Shown here: positions 24,552 through 32,269 of the stretch, piece after piece
Numbering within the stretch: the stretch's first letter is position 1
Layout of the letters: each line of letters begins with the position of its first letter
NCBI GenBank assembly: GCA_017473335.1
Contig: JAFULN010000065.1
Coordinates: 1-33,730 of the forward strand
Direction of reading: 5' to 3'
Source: Erysipelotrichaceae bacterium
GTDB lineage: Bacteria > Bacillota_I > Bacilli_A > Erysipelotrichales > Erysipelotrichaceae
Length of the DNA: 33,730 nucleotides
Program-made: the position numbers and the translations under genes
Notes under the pieces: model-generated
What the model saw: only the letters and a program-made list of their open reading frames with translations
Database searches by the model: none
What the model was told of the DNA's origin: nothing

Positions 24552-24749
24552 ATGTTAGGCAAAGTCAAAATGTTTAGTAAAGAAAAAGGCTATGGATTCA
24601 TTAGGGCGGAATCTGGAAAAGATATTTTCTTTCATTATTCTCAGCTAGTCATGGAAGGTTTCAAGGATATTGAACAAGGGGCATCTGTTGAATTTAATCC
24701 AGTTGAAACTGAAAGAGGAGTTCAGGCACAGCACATTGTGAAGCTATAA
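24552..24749 (+). CDS. Second cold-shock protein, diverged paralogue
   Basis: A 65-residue paralogue of the preceding gene: RNP1 KGYGFI and RNP2 IFFHY are kept. The near-invariant tryptophan of the first strand (GKVKWF) is methionine here (GKVKMF), removing one aromatic nucleic-acid stacking residue. The pair appears to be a tandem duplication in which this copy has shifted. RBS AAAGGA upstream of ATG 24552, and a terminator follows. Confidence 0.93.
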   Translation: MLGKVKMFSKEKGYGFIRAESGKDIFFHYSQLVMEGFKDIEQGASVEFNPVETERGVQAQHIVKL

Positions 24750-24750
24750 A

Positions 24751-24785
24751 CACAAAAAGGGCGTATAAATAGCCCTTTTGTGCTT
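24751..24785 (+). terminator. Terminator after the cold-shock pair
   Basis: CACAAAAAGGGC / GCCCTTTTGTG pair with one bulged A around a 9-base loop; a short CTTT tail follows. The tail is weak, so some read-through toward secA is possible. Confidence 0.7.
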
Positions 24786-24822
24786 TAATCACATAAAAAT
24801 CCATAATTTAGAAAGAAAACTA

Positions 24823-24831
24823 TGCTATAAT
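24823..24831 (+). promoter_or_regulatory. Extended -10 promoter of secA
   Basis: TGCTATAAT: a perfect TATAAT (24826-24831) preceded by TGn, 22 bases before the secA start. No good -35 is visible, as expected for an extended -10 promoter. Confidence 0.65.
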
Positions 24832-24853
24832 TGAACAGTTAGGAGGGCGTAAC

Positions 24854-27289
24854 ATGGCGACATTTATTGATAAGCTGTTTAACGTTGATAAAAAAATCCT
24901 GAAAGAGATTGAAAAGAAAGCTCATCAGGTTGATTCTTATGCGAAAACAATGGAAGCGTTGAGTGATGAAGCGCTGAAAGAGAAAACGCTTGAATTTAAG
25001 GAACGTCTTTCGAAGGGTGCAACATTGGACGATCTGCTTCCTGAAGCATATGCAGTTGTACGTGAAGCTGCCCGCAGAGTTATTGGAGAATATCCTTATT
25101 TTGTACAGATCATGGGTGCAATTGCGATGCACAATGGTGATATAGCTGAAATGAAGACAGGGGAAGGGAAAACTCTGACTTCTGTTATGGCAGTGTATTT
25201 AAATGCCTTGGAAGGTAAAGGTGCTCATGTCATTACAGTGAATGAATATCTGGCAGAACGTGATGCCAGCTGGATGGGACAGATTCATCGTTTCCTTGGA
25301 TTAACAGTAGGTCTGAATCTGCGTTCACTTTCACCAGCTCAGAAGAAAGCTGCGTATGCATGCGATATTACATATACAACGAATGCAGAAGCTGGTTTTG
25401 ATTATTTGAGAGACAATATGGTAACTCGAGTACAGGATCGTGTACTGCGTGGGTTGAACTTTGCACTGGTGGATGAAGTAGACTCTATCTTGGTTGATGA
25501 ATCTAGAACACCATTGATTATTTCAGGAGGGCAGAAACAAACTGCTAATCTGTACATTCAGACAGATAAATTTGTAAAGCGTTTGACTGAAGGCGAAGAT
25601 TATGAAATTGATGTCAAGTCAAGAGTATGTACATTGACTGAAGCCGGTGTTGAAAAGGCAGAAAGAGCCTTTAAGGTAAACAATCTGTATGAATTGGAAA
25701 ATACACAGCTGGTGCATCATTTGTCACAAGCTTTAAAGGCAAACTTTATCATGGCAAAAGATGTAGAATATGTTGTGGACAATGATGAAATTGTGATTGT
25801 TGACCAGTTTACAGGACGTTTGATGAAGGGACGTGCTTATTCAGATGGTTTGCATCAGGCGATTGAAGCAAAAGAAGGCGTCAGCATTAAACAGGAAACA
25901 AGTACATTGGCTACTATTACATATCAGAACTTCTTTAGATTGTATACAAAACTATCAGGGATGACTGGTACTGCAAAGACAGAAGAAGAAGAGTTCAAGT
26001 CGATTTACAATATGCGTGTTATTGAGATTCCAACGAATCGTCCAGTTGCACGTATAGATTATCCTGATGCGGTCTATGGAACAAAAAAAGCTAAGTTTGA
26101 AGCTTTGATTCAAGAAGTAATTGAATGTCATGAAAAGGGACAGCCAGTATTGGTAGGTACGATTGCGGTTGAAACAAGTGAATTTATTTCTAAGATGCTG
26201 AAAAGCAGAAAAGTTCCACACGAAGTACTGAACGCAAAAAATCATCTGCGTGAAGCTGAAATTATCAAGCGTGCTGGTCAGAAAGGGGCAGTTACTATTG
26301 CAACCAACATGGCTGGACGTGGTACAGATATTAAGCTGGGTGAAGGTGTTCGTGAGATTGGAGGTCTGGCAGTGCTAGGTTCAGAACGTCATGAATCAAG
26401 ACGTATTGATAATCAGCTGCGTGGACGTTCAGGACGTCAGGGAGATCCAGGCTATTCAAGATTCTTTGTTTCCGTACAAGATGATTTGATGGTTCGTTTT
26501 GGTTCAGAACGTATGGAAGGCATGTTTGCACAGCTGGGTGATGTACCAATTGAATCTAAGATGATCACAAAATCTATTGGATCAGCACAAAAACGTGTGG
26601 AAGGACATAACTTTGATATTCGTAAAACACTTTTGGAATATGATGATGTACTGCGTCAGCAGCGTGAAATTATCTATGAACAGCGTAATTTTATTCTGGA
26701 AAATGAAAATGTACATGAAATTGTTCATGATATGTTCAATCGTGTGATTGAAAAAGCTGTGAACTCAAATACAGATACAACTGGAAAAGTACCTGTTGTG
26801 CACATTGAAGACTTGATTGAAACATTAGACAAGATGGGATTCAAGGACGGAGTGACTAAGGAACAGCTGGAAGGCAAGAGTGTTGAAGAAATGACTCCAT
26901 TGTGTTCTGATGCTGCATGGAATATGTACCAGGAAAAGATTGGACCAGTGCTTCAGTATGTACTGCCGCTTGAAAAGACAATGGTATTGAAGGTGATTGA
27001 CCGTGCATGGGTAAATCATATTGATATTATGTCAAAATTAAGAGAAGGAATTCATCTGCGTTCTTATGCAGAAGGAAATCCGCTTCAAGCTTATGTTTCT
27101 GAAGGATATGAGTTGTTTGAGGATATGATGGCACGTATTTCGCAGGAAATTGTGAATTTCTGTCTGAATGCACGAGTTGTCGTTCAGCAAAGACCAGTGG
27201 CTGCACAGACAAATGAAGAAACAGAACCTGAAACAGAAGAAACAACAGCTGTAAAGCATAAAAAGAAGAAGAAAAAGGGGAAACGATAA
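24854..27289 (+). CDS. secA: Preprotein translocase ATPase SecA
   Basis: The 811-residue motor that drives proteins through SecYEG. Motifs: Walker A MKTGEGKT (~100-107), ALVDEVDSILVDESRTPLI, the preprotein cross-linking domain, TNMAGRGTDIKLG and LRGRSGRQGDPG in the second nucleotide domain, then helical scaffold and wing regions. The C-terminus lacks the zinc-binding CxC...CH tail used to bind SecB or phospholipid and instead ends in a Lys-rich run (KHKKKKKKGKR) after an acidic linker. RBS AGGAGGG before ATG 24854. It is followed by prfB after two bases, the order found in many Firmicutes. Confidence 0.98.
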   Translation: MATFIDKLFNVDKKILKEIEKKAHQVDSYAKTMEALSDEALKEKTLEFKERLSKGATLDDLLPEAYAVVREAARRVIGEYPYFVQIMGAIAMHNGDIAEMKTGEGKTLTSVMAVYLNALEGKGAHVITVNEYLAERDASWMGQIHRFLGLTVGLNLRSLSPAQKKAAYACDITYTTNAEAGFDYLRDNMVTRVQDRVLRGLNFALVDEVDSILVDESRTPLIISGGQKQTANLYIQTDKFVKRLTEGEDYEIDVKSRVCTLTEAGVEKAERAFKVNNLYELENTQLVHHLSQALKANFIMAKDVEYVVDNDEIVIVDQFTGRLMKGRAYSDGLHQAIEAKEGVSIKQETSTLATITYQNFFRLYTKLSGMTGTAKTEEEEFKSIYNMRVIEIPTNRPVARIDYPDAVYGTKKAKFEALIQEVIECHEKGQPVLVGTIAVETSEFISKMLKSRKVPHEVLNAKNHLREAEIIKRAGQKGAVTIATNMAGRGTDIKLGEGVREIGGLAVLGSERHESRRIDNQLRGRSGRQGDPGYSRFFVSVQDDLMVRFGSERMEGMFAQLGDVPIESKMITKSIGSAQKRVEGHNFDIRKTLLEYDDVLRQQREIIYEQRNFILENENVHEIVHDMFNRVIEKAVNSNTDTTGKVPVVHIEDLIETLDKMGFKDGVTKEQLEGKSVEEMTPLCSDAAWNMYQEKIGPVLQYVLPLEKTMVLKVIDRAWVNHIDIMSKLREGIHLRSYAEGNPLQAYVSEGYELFEDMMARISQEIVNFCLNARVVVQQRPVAAQTNEETEPETEETTAVKHKKKKKKGKR

Positions 27290-27291
27290 GT

Positions 27292-28393
27292 ATGGAACTC
27301 TTTGAAATTCGAACAAGCCTGATGGCCTCCGGCGAAAAGCTGCGCCAGTTAGGCGACTCTCTTTGACTTGAATGCAAAGCACAACAAAATTAAAGAGAAT
27401 GAAGAATTGATGAATGCAGCAGATTTCTGGAATGATCAGAAAAGAGCGCAAAATATCATCAAAGAAACAAATTTTCTTAAGAATCTGATTACATCTTATG
27501 AAAAGACAAAAAATCAGATGGATTCTTGCTGCGAAACAGCAGAAGAGTTGAAGAAGGATTTTGATGAAGAACTGATGATGCTTCTAGAAGAAGAGTATTT
27601 AGAAACAATGAAGCAGTTTGAAAGTTTTGAAATCAATGTACTTCTATCTCATCCATATGATAAAAACAATGCAATTTTGGAACTTCATCCAGGAGCAGGT
27701 GGAACAGAAAGTATGGACTGGGCAGGAATGCTGTATCGAATGTACAGTCGCTGGGCAGAAAAGAAAGGTTTTAAAATCACTGTACTGGACTATCAGGAAG
27801 GCGAAGAAGCTGGACTTAAGTCATGTAGTATCCTGATTGAAGGAGATATGGCTTACGGTTATCTGAAGGCAGAGAAAGGTGTGCATCGTTTAGTGCGTAT
27901 TTCACCATTTGACTCTTCAGGAAGACGTCATACTTCTTTTGCATCATTGGATGTTATGCCGCAGTTTTCTGATGATATCGAAATTGTGATCGAAGAAAAA
28001 GATTTGGATGTTATTACAATGCGTGCATCAGGTGCTGGAGGACAGCATATCAATAAGACAGATAGTGCAGTTCGCATGACTCACAAACCTACTGGGATTG
28101 TGGTTTCCTGTCAGACAGAACGATCTCAGATTCAAAATCGTGAACGCTGTTTGAATATGCTGAAATCAAAGCTGTATCAGCGCATGATTGAAGAACAGGA
28201 AGCAAAACTGGCTGAAATTCGCGGTGAACAGAAGAATATCGAATGGGGCTCACAGATTCGTTCTTATGTATTCTGTCCATATACAATGGTAAAAGACCAT
28301 CGTACAAGCTATGAAATGGGTAGTGTACAAAATGTTATGGATGGAGATATTGATGGATTTATCTTCAGTTATCTAAAATCACAGATTAAATAA
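27292..28393 (+). CDS. prfB: Peptide chain release factor 2, made by +1 programmed frameshift
   Basis: RF2 releases proteins at UGA and UAA. Translation starts at ATG 27292, runs 24 codons to TGA 27364-27366, and must shift +1 at CTT-TGA-C to continue as GAC-TTG-AAT to 28393, giving 366 residues, a normal RF2 length. Both parts match the family: MELFEIR at the start and FWNDQ after the shift. The stop-codon reading motif SPF ([10 protein letters not shown]) and the peptidyl-transfer GGQ ([15 protein letters not shown]) are present. It lies two bases after secA, whose 3' end supplies the RBS AAAGGGG. A caller ignoring the shift would start it wrongly at TTG 27368. Confidence 0.97.
27350..27367 (+). 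other. Programmed +1 frameshift site of prfB
   Basis: TTAGGCGACTCTCTTTGAC: the CTT TGA C slip site with in-frame UGA (27364-27366) and a short AGG (27351-27353) that could act as the internal Shine-Dalgarno stimulator. Low RF2 slows UGA reading and favours the shift, giving autoregulation. Confidence 0.93.
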
Positions 28394-28397
28394 ATGA

Positions 28398-28428
28398 AAC
28401 AGCAGCAGGAAATCCTGCTGCTGTTTAT
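28398..28428 (+). terminator. Terminator of secA-prfB
   Basis: Perfect 13-base arms AACAGCAGCAGGA / TCCTGCTGCTGTT separated by AA, then TATATAATG. The stem is very strong, the T-tract poor. Confidence 0.8.
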
Positions 28429-28465
28429 ATAATGACTGAATGTATGCACAATTAGTTAAGATATC

Positions 28466-28542
28466 TTGTGAAAAAGGTCAGTAAAATAACTTGTGCATTC
28501 GTTAACAAAATGTGTTGAAATTGTGAAAAAAGATGATATACT
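28466..28542 (+). promoter_or_regulatory. Promoter of the flavin reductase gene with TTGTG repeats
   Basis: TTGAAA (28515-28520), 16 bases, TATACT (28537-28542). TTGTGAAAAA occurs at 28466-28475 and again at 28521-28530, with a further TTGTG at 28491. TTGTGAA is the half-site of Rex-type redox repressors, but I see no full palindrome, so regulation by Rex is only a possibility. Confidence 0.55.
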
Positions 28543-28583
28543 ATGATATGCCCGAAAGGGAAGGAAAAAAAGGAGAAAAGAAA

Positions 28584-30458
28584 ATGAAAAAGTTTGCTAA
28601 GGTGCTTCTGGCAGCTATGCTCATGATGACTATGGTTGCATGTGGAAGCAAAGATTCATTCAAAGCAGGCGCTTACACAGGTACAGCTAAAGGTTTCGGC
28701 GGCGATGTAACTGTTGAACTGACTCTGGATGAAAACAAAACTATTACTGCTGTTAATGTAACTTCTTCTGAAACTGATGGTATCGGTGAAGCTGCAATTG
28801 ATGTACTGAGTGAAAAGGTACTGGCTACTAACTCTTTGGCTGTTGATGCTGTTGCTGGTGCAACAATTTCTTCTGAAGCTTTTGTAGCTGCTGCTACTGC
28901 TGCTTTGGAAGCTGCTGGTCTGAAGGCTGAAGATTTGACTGCTAAGTCTGCTGATGAAGCTGGTGAAAAGACACTGGAAGCTGACGTAGTTATCGTTGGT
29001 GCTGGTGGTGCTGGTATGACTGCTGCTATCACTGCTGCTCAGGAAGGTAAGACTGTTATTATCGTTGAATCTGCCGCAATCGTTGGTGGTAACACTTCAC
29101 GTGCAACAGGTGGTATGAACGCTGCTGCTACTTCTGTACAGAAGGATGTAGAATTTGCTCAGGAAGCTAAGCTGCTGGCTGGTATTGAAAAGGCTAAGGC
29201 TTATCCTGAACTGGCTGAACTGGTTGCTACTGTTGAAAAGCAGTATGAAGACTGGAAAGCAAATCCAGAAGGATACTTTGATACTCCAGAACTGTTTGTA
29301 CTGGATACAATGGTTGGTGGTTACTGCGTAAACAACATTGATCTGGTTACTACACTGGCTAATGGTGGTGCTTCTGCAATTGACTGGCTGGCTTCTTTGC
29401 CAACTCCACTGACTCTGACTATGGTTGGTACTCTGTCTGGTGCTTCTGTAAACCGTGCTCATAAGGCTGTAAATACTGAAGGTAAGATGGTAAGCGTTGG
29501 TGCTTACATGGTTCCACTGCTGGAAGAAAACTGCAAGAACCTGGGTGTTGAAATCATGACTGAAACTAAGGCAACTGAAATCATCATGGCTGACGGCGCT
29601 GCTGCAGGTATCAAGGCTGTTAAGGGTGAAACTACTTACACTATCAATGCTGACAGCGTAATTCTGGCATCTGGTGGTTTCGGTGGTAACCTGGATATGG
29701 TTGTTGCTAATAAGCCATCTCTGGCTGGATTCGTATCTACAAATGCTTCTACTGTTGATGGTAGCGGTATTGAAATGGCAATTGCTGCTGGTGCTGCTAC
29801 TGTTGATATGGAACAGATTCAGATTCATCCAACTGTATATGTAAATCCAGAAACTGGAAACACTTCACTGATCACTGAATCAATTCGTGGTGATGGTGCT
29901 ATCTGTGTTAACCAGGAAGGTGTTCGCTTCGTAAACGAAGATGAAACTCGTGACGTTGTATCTGCTGCTGTTCTTGAACAGACTGGCGGATATGCATGGG
30001 TAATCTTTGACCAGAAAATGTATGATGCATCTGCAACATATGCTGGTTATGTAACTAAGGGTCTGTGTGCTGCTTCTGAAGGTCTGGCTCTGGCTGATCT
30101 GGCTGCTGCTATCGGTGTTGATGCTGCAACTCTGGAAGCTACAATCACAACTTGGAATACAGCTGTAACAAACCAGAATGATGAAGAATTCGGACGTAAC
30201 TCATTCAAGAATACTCTGGATGAAACTTACTATGCTGTTAAGATCAATCCAGGTATCCACCACTGCATGGGTGGTGTTGTAATCAACACTAACACTGAAG
30301 TACTGGATACTAATGGTAATGCAATCGATAATCTGTATGCTGCTGGTGAAGTAACTGGTGGTGTACACGGTGCTAACCGTCTGGGTGGTAACGCAGTTGC
30401 TGATATCGTTGTATTCGGACGTATCGCAGGTGCTGCTGCTGCAGCAAATGCTCAGTAA
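28584..30458 (+). CDS. Lipoprotein flavin reductase (FMN-binding domain plus fumarate reductase domain)
   Basis: A 624-residue surface enzyme. The signal peptide ends in lipobox MVAC (Cys20). Residues ~28-112 are an FMN-binding domain with DAVAGATISS, where Thr94 would carry covalent FMN added by an ApbE-type transferase. Residues ~131-620 are a flavocytochrome c/fumarate reductase flavoprotein: VVIVGAGGAGM for FAD, and active-site residues matching fumarate reductases, namely His415 (QIHPT), Thr431-Glu432 and Arg435 (TESIRG), Arg456 (ETRDVV), His560 (HHCMGG) and Arg599 (GANRLGG). It should reduce fumarate or a similar enoate outside the membrane as electron sink. RBS AAAGGAGAAAAG; codons strongly biased, implying high expression. 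Electron donor proteins are not in this window. Confidence 0.92.
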   Translation: MKKFAKVLLAAMLMMTMVACGSKDSFKAGAYTGTAKGFGGDVTVELTLDENKTITAVNVTSSETDGIGEAAIDVLSEKVLATNSLAVDAVAGATISSEAFVAAATAALEAAGLKAEDLTAKSADEAGEKTLEADVVIVGAGGAGMTAAITAAQEGKTVIIVESAAIVGGNTSRATGGMNAAATSVQKDVEFAQEAKLLAGIEKAKAYPELAELVATVEKQYEDWKANPEGYFDTPELFVLDTMVGGYCVNNIDLVTTLANGGASAIDWLASLPTPLTLTMVGTLSGASVNRAHKAVNTEGKMVSVGAYMVPLLEENCKNLGVEIMTETKATEIIMADGAAAGIKAVKGETTYTINADSVILASGGFGGNLDMVVANKPSLAGFVSTNASTVDGSGIEMAIAAGAATVDMEQIQIHPTVYVNPETGNTSLITESIRGDGAICVNQEGVRFVNEDETRDVVSAAVLEQTGGYAWVIFDQKMYDASATYAGYVTKGLCAASEGLALADLAAAIGVDAATLEATITTWNTAVTNQNDEEFGRNSFKNTLDETYYAVKINPGIHHCMGGVVINTNTEVLDTNGNAIDNLYAAGEVTGGVHGANRLGGNAVADIVVFGRIAGAAAAANAQ

Positions 30459-30480
30459 GTTTAACCTTACTTCAACATTT

Positions 30481-30510
30481 AAAGGATGACAATTGTCATC
30501 CTTTTTCTTT
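30481..30510 (+). terminator. Terminator of the flavin reductase gene
   Basis: A perfect 24-base palindrome (AAAGGATGACAA / TTGTCATCCTTT) followed by TTCTTTTG. Confidence 0.92.
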
Positions 30511-30559
30511 TGTCATGAAAATCTATGAATAATAACAGTTCGACAAATGACATCACGTT

Positions 30560-30586
30560 TTGAACACATATAGGTGCTAGTATAAA
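30560..30586 (+). promoter_or_regulatory. Possible promoter of the lipoprotein gene
   Basis: TTGAAC (30560-30565) and TATAAA (30581-30586) with a short 15-base spacer, 20 bases before the ATG. Confidence 0.4.
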
Positions 30587-30606
30587 TAAAACTGGAGGTG
30601 AACCTG

Positions 30607-31563
30607 ATGAAAAAGATAGGAATATTCATGATAATTCTTTTTCTTTTAAGTGGATGTATTTCACAGGGTGGAGCTGTTTCTATACATCAGGCGGTGTCTT
30701 TGCAGGGGAAGCATGTAATTGATCAAATGATTTATCTTCAGGCACAACAGGCAATGAATGCTCGTATGGAAGAAGATTATTCAGTGTATATTGAGCCGGT
30801 ATCAGGAACAAGTATGACGTTGATTATGAAAAAGGATGAGGAATTAAACCAGATGATTCTTCATGAATCAGGGTATACGCAATGGATACAAATACTTGAT
30901 GATCGTATTTTATGTCTAACTAAATCAGATGATTCTGTTGTGGTGGAAATGAAGAATGACTTATTGAGTGATCAAGAATTATTAACGATGATAGAATGTG
31001 CCGAAAATCCAGTTGAACTGGTACAAAACAGAAGTTTTCAGCGTGTTTCAGGTGCTGAGGAAGGAAGTCTTCAGATTGCAACAGACAATATTGATTACTG
31101 GATGAAAGTATCTTCTGATCAAAAGATGGATCAGGTGCGTTTGTATTTTTCAGATTTACCAATGATGACATTAACTTATTCTAATGAAATACCTGCATTT
31201 CCAGAACTTCTTAAGGAAGACTATCCAACTTATAAAGAGATGTTGAATCTTTCAGTTGATACAATGAAAGAAAAAGGTTTTGATGAGAATGGAACTCGTG
31301 CATCAGAATCAAAAACAGAGATTCTTTCTATCTCAGAAAAAGATTATTTGATGAATTACACTGTGGAAGATGCAGATTCTGTGATTCAGTTGATTTATAA
31401 TGAATTGACTTTAAAAGGAGTGTATACAGAGAAAGAAACAGGGGCTTTTTGTGAGGTTGTACTTTTTGGGAATGATCAGAAAGATGATGATTTGATTTGT
31501 GGAATTGATTCAATTACAAAGCTGCAAAAAGCTTTGGATAAACTAAAAGATGAATTCAAATAA
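30607..31563 (+). CDS. Lipoprotein of unknown function
   Basis: A 318-residue protein with a short signal peptide and lipobox LLSGC (Cys17), so probably anchored outside the membrane. The rest is soluble, acidic and beta-rich in appearance, with no motif I recognise. ATG 30607 follows GGAGGTG with good spacing; GTG 30598 overlaps that site. It could be a sensor, adhesion or envelope-quality protein; no function is claimed. It follows the flavin reductase but has its own promoter candidate. No terminator follows it directly, so its transcript may run into the first small-RNA gene. Confidence 0.75.
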   Translation: MKKIGIFMIILFLLSGCISQGGAVSIHQAVSLQGKHVIDQMIYLQAQQAMNARMEEDYSVYIEPVSGTSMTLIMKKDEELNQMILHESGYTQWIQILDDRILCLTKSDDSVVVEMKNDLLSDQELLTMIECAENPVELVQNRSFQRVSGAEEGSLQIATDNIDYWMKVSSDQKMDQVRLYFSDLPMMTLTYSNEIPAFPELLKEDYPTYKEMLNLSVDTMKEKGFDENGTRASESKTEILSISEKDYLMNYTVEDADSVIQLIYNELTLKGVYTEKETGAFCEVVLFGNDQKDDDLICGIDSITKLQKALDKLKDEFK

Positions 31564-31614
31564 CATATTTTCACATTTTCATTTGATAGTTTAACGCAAA
31601 CTTTTGGATAGAAT
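31563..31614 (+). promoter_or_regulatory. Promoter region of small RNA 1
   Basis: ACATATTTTCACA (31563-31575), 14 bases, TTTAACG (31590-31596), 12 bases, TAGAAT (31609-31614). The same elements with the same spacing recur exactly 160 bases downstream. No standard -35 at 17 bases is seen, suggesting dependence on an activator. Confidence 0.45.
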
Positions 31615-31616
31615 AT

Positions 31617-31711
31617 CATTGTAGATAAGTTAATCCCCTTAATAACTTATCTGTCATATTTCTATCCCTTTCTTAAAAAGAGAAAAGACCAATAAAGGTC
31701 TTTTTTCTTTG
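31617..31711 (+). ncRNA. Predicted small RNA 1 with UCCCC loop
   Basis: No reading frame on the plus strand. A perfect 10-bp hairpin AGATAAGTTA / TAACTTATCT (31623-31652) exposes the loop ATCCCCTTAA. It is followed by a single-stranded TTTCTATCCCTTTC and a terminator hairpin AAAAGACC / GGTCTTTT (31683-31704) with T-tract to 31710. C-rich loops of this kind pair with Shine-Dalgarno sequences in known Gram-positive regulators such as RsaE and FsrA; this one has no sequence name I can give. Strand choice rests on the terminator lying directly after the hairpin in the plus direction. Confidence 0.55.
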
Positions 31712-31722
31712 AATATGAAAAT

Positions 31723-31774
31723 ACATAATTTCACACAGTCTCTACACATTTTTACGATAGAAATTGTGTATTCT
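31723..31774 (+). promoter_or_regulatory. Promoter region of small RNA 2
   Basis: ACATAATTTCACA (31723-31735), 14 bases, TTTTACG (31750-31756), 12 bases, TATTCT (31769-31774): the same layout as upstream of small RNA 1 at an offset of exactly 160, which points to duplication. Confidence 0.45.
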
Positions 31775-31778
31775 AATC

Positions 31779-31892
31779 TTGCAAGAAATAATAGCTTGCA
31801 GGTTAACTCATCTCCCCTATGAAGTTAGCCAATAATTCTATCCCCTTTATAGTAAAATGAAGAAGACCTCAATGATGAGGTCTTCTTCATTA
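31779..31892 (+). ncRNA. Predicted small RNA 2, paralogue of small RNA 1
   Basis: Three hairpins: TGCAAG / CTTGCA (31780-31800); GGTTAACT / AGTTAGCC (31801-31830) with a 14-base loop holding ATCTCCCCTAT; and a 14-bp terminator stem TGAAGAAGACCTCA / TGAGGTCTTCTTCA (31858-31889). Between the last two lies single-stranded TTCTATCCCCTTT, shared with small RNA 1. The terminator tail is poor in T (TTAAAAAAG), but the stem itself is T-rich on its 3' side. The loop is complementary over 11 bases to the ribosome binding site at 14479-14489. Confidence 0.6.
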
Positions 31893-31914
31893 AAAAAGGA
31901 GTTCATCGACTCCC
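31892..31914 (-). terminator. Minus-strand terminator-like hairpin
   Basis: On the minus strand GGAGT-CGATGA-ACTCC is followed by TTTTTTAATG. No convincing minus-strand gene feeds it; it may stop leftward read-through from the HAD gene at 32.3 kb toward the small RNAs. Confidence 0.5.
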
Positions 31915-32018
31915 AACAAATAAATTATAACATAGAAAAAAATATAAAAATAGACTGTTTATATCAAAGAAAAGGGATATACTGTAAGTAACAAAAGAAA
32001 TATAGGAGGATATTCTAT

Positions 32019-32213
32019 ATGAAGGAGATTCTAAAAGAAATTTAAGCCGTTTCCTGATCAGTGTAACACAGCTGATTGAGGAAACTAAAACACTTAGAAT
32101 CAAAGAAAGTAGTGTTGGTAGAGGATAAGCCAATGGACATGAAAGGGTTCCACAAATAAATTGTGAAATATAGTCAGTCAATTCGTAAAGTTGATAAAAC
32201 AGGGTGACTGATG
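32019..32213 (+). pseudogene. Possible decayed small gene
   Basis: ATG 32019 has a good RBS but opens only eight codons (MKEILKEI). Protein-like sequence continues in another frame (LSRFLISVTQLIEETKTLRI, 32042-32104), then returns to the first frame (KKVVLVEDKPMDMKGFHK to 32156, then past a TAA IVKYSQSIRKVDKTG to 32211). Two compensating frameshifts and one point mutation would restore about 65 codons. I recognise no family. The alternative is a leader peptide within a structured RNA. Confidence 0.3.
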
Positions 32214-32239
32214 GAAAACAATCAGAATACTTAAAGCAA

Positions 32240-32269
32240 AGAGGGTTTGTAAAGGAACCCTCTTTTTCT
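32240..32269 (+). terminator. Terminator of the third unit
   Basis: AGAGGGTT-TGTAAAGG-AACCCTCT, a perfect 8-bp stem followed by TTTTCTT. Confidence 0.85.

Noticed and set aside
27368-28393. prfB starting at TTG 27368
   Set aside because: The upstream frame gives the conserved RF2 N-terminus and a CTT-TGA-C frameshift site, so the gene starts at 27292.
29097-29828. 243-codon minus-strand frame inside the flavin reductase gene
   Set aside because: Antisense shadow of a gene with strong codon bias; Ser-rich, no RBS, and the plus-strand protein is unmistakable.
31617-31680. Minus-strand short peptide (ATG ACA GAT AAG...) with an AAAGGG site opposite small RNA 1
   Set aside because: The apparent RBS is simply the complement of the C-rich motif; only 13 codons, and a minus-strand promoter would have to lie inside the adjacent terminator.
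31903-32181. 92-codon minus-strand frame, very hydrophobic
   Set aside because: TTG start without a ribosome binding site, Ser/Leu/Phe-rich composition typical of translated AT-rich antisense, and it runs against the promoter, RBS and terminator of the plus-strand unit. Only the terminator-like hairpin at its end argues for it.
32041-32240. 6S RNA, tmRNA or RNase P RNA
   Set aside because: None of the conserved sequence blocks or the tag-peptide frame of those RNAs is visible.
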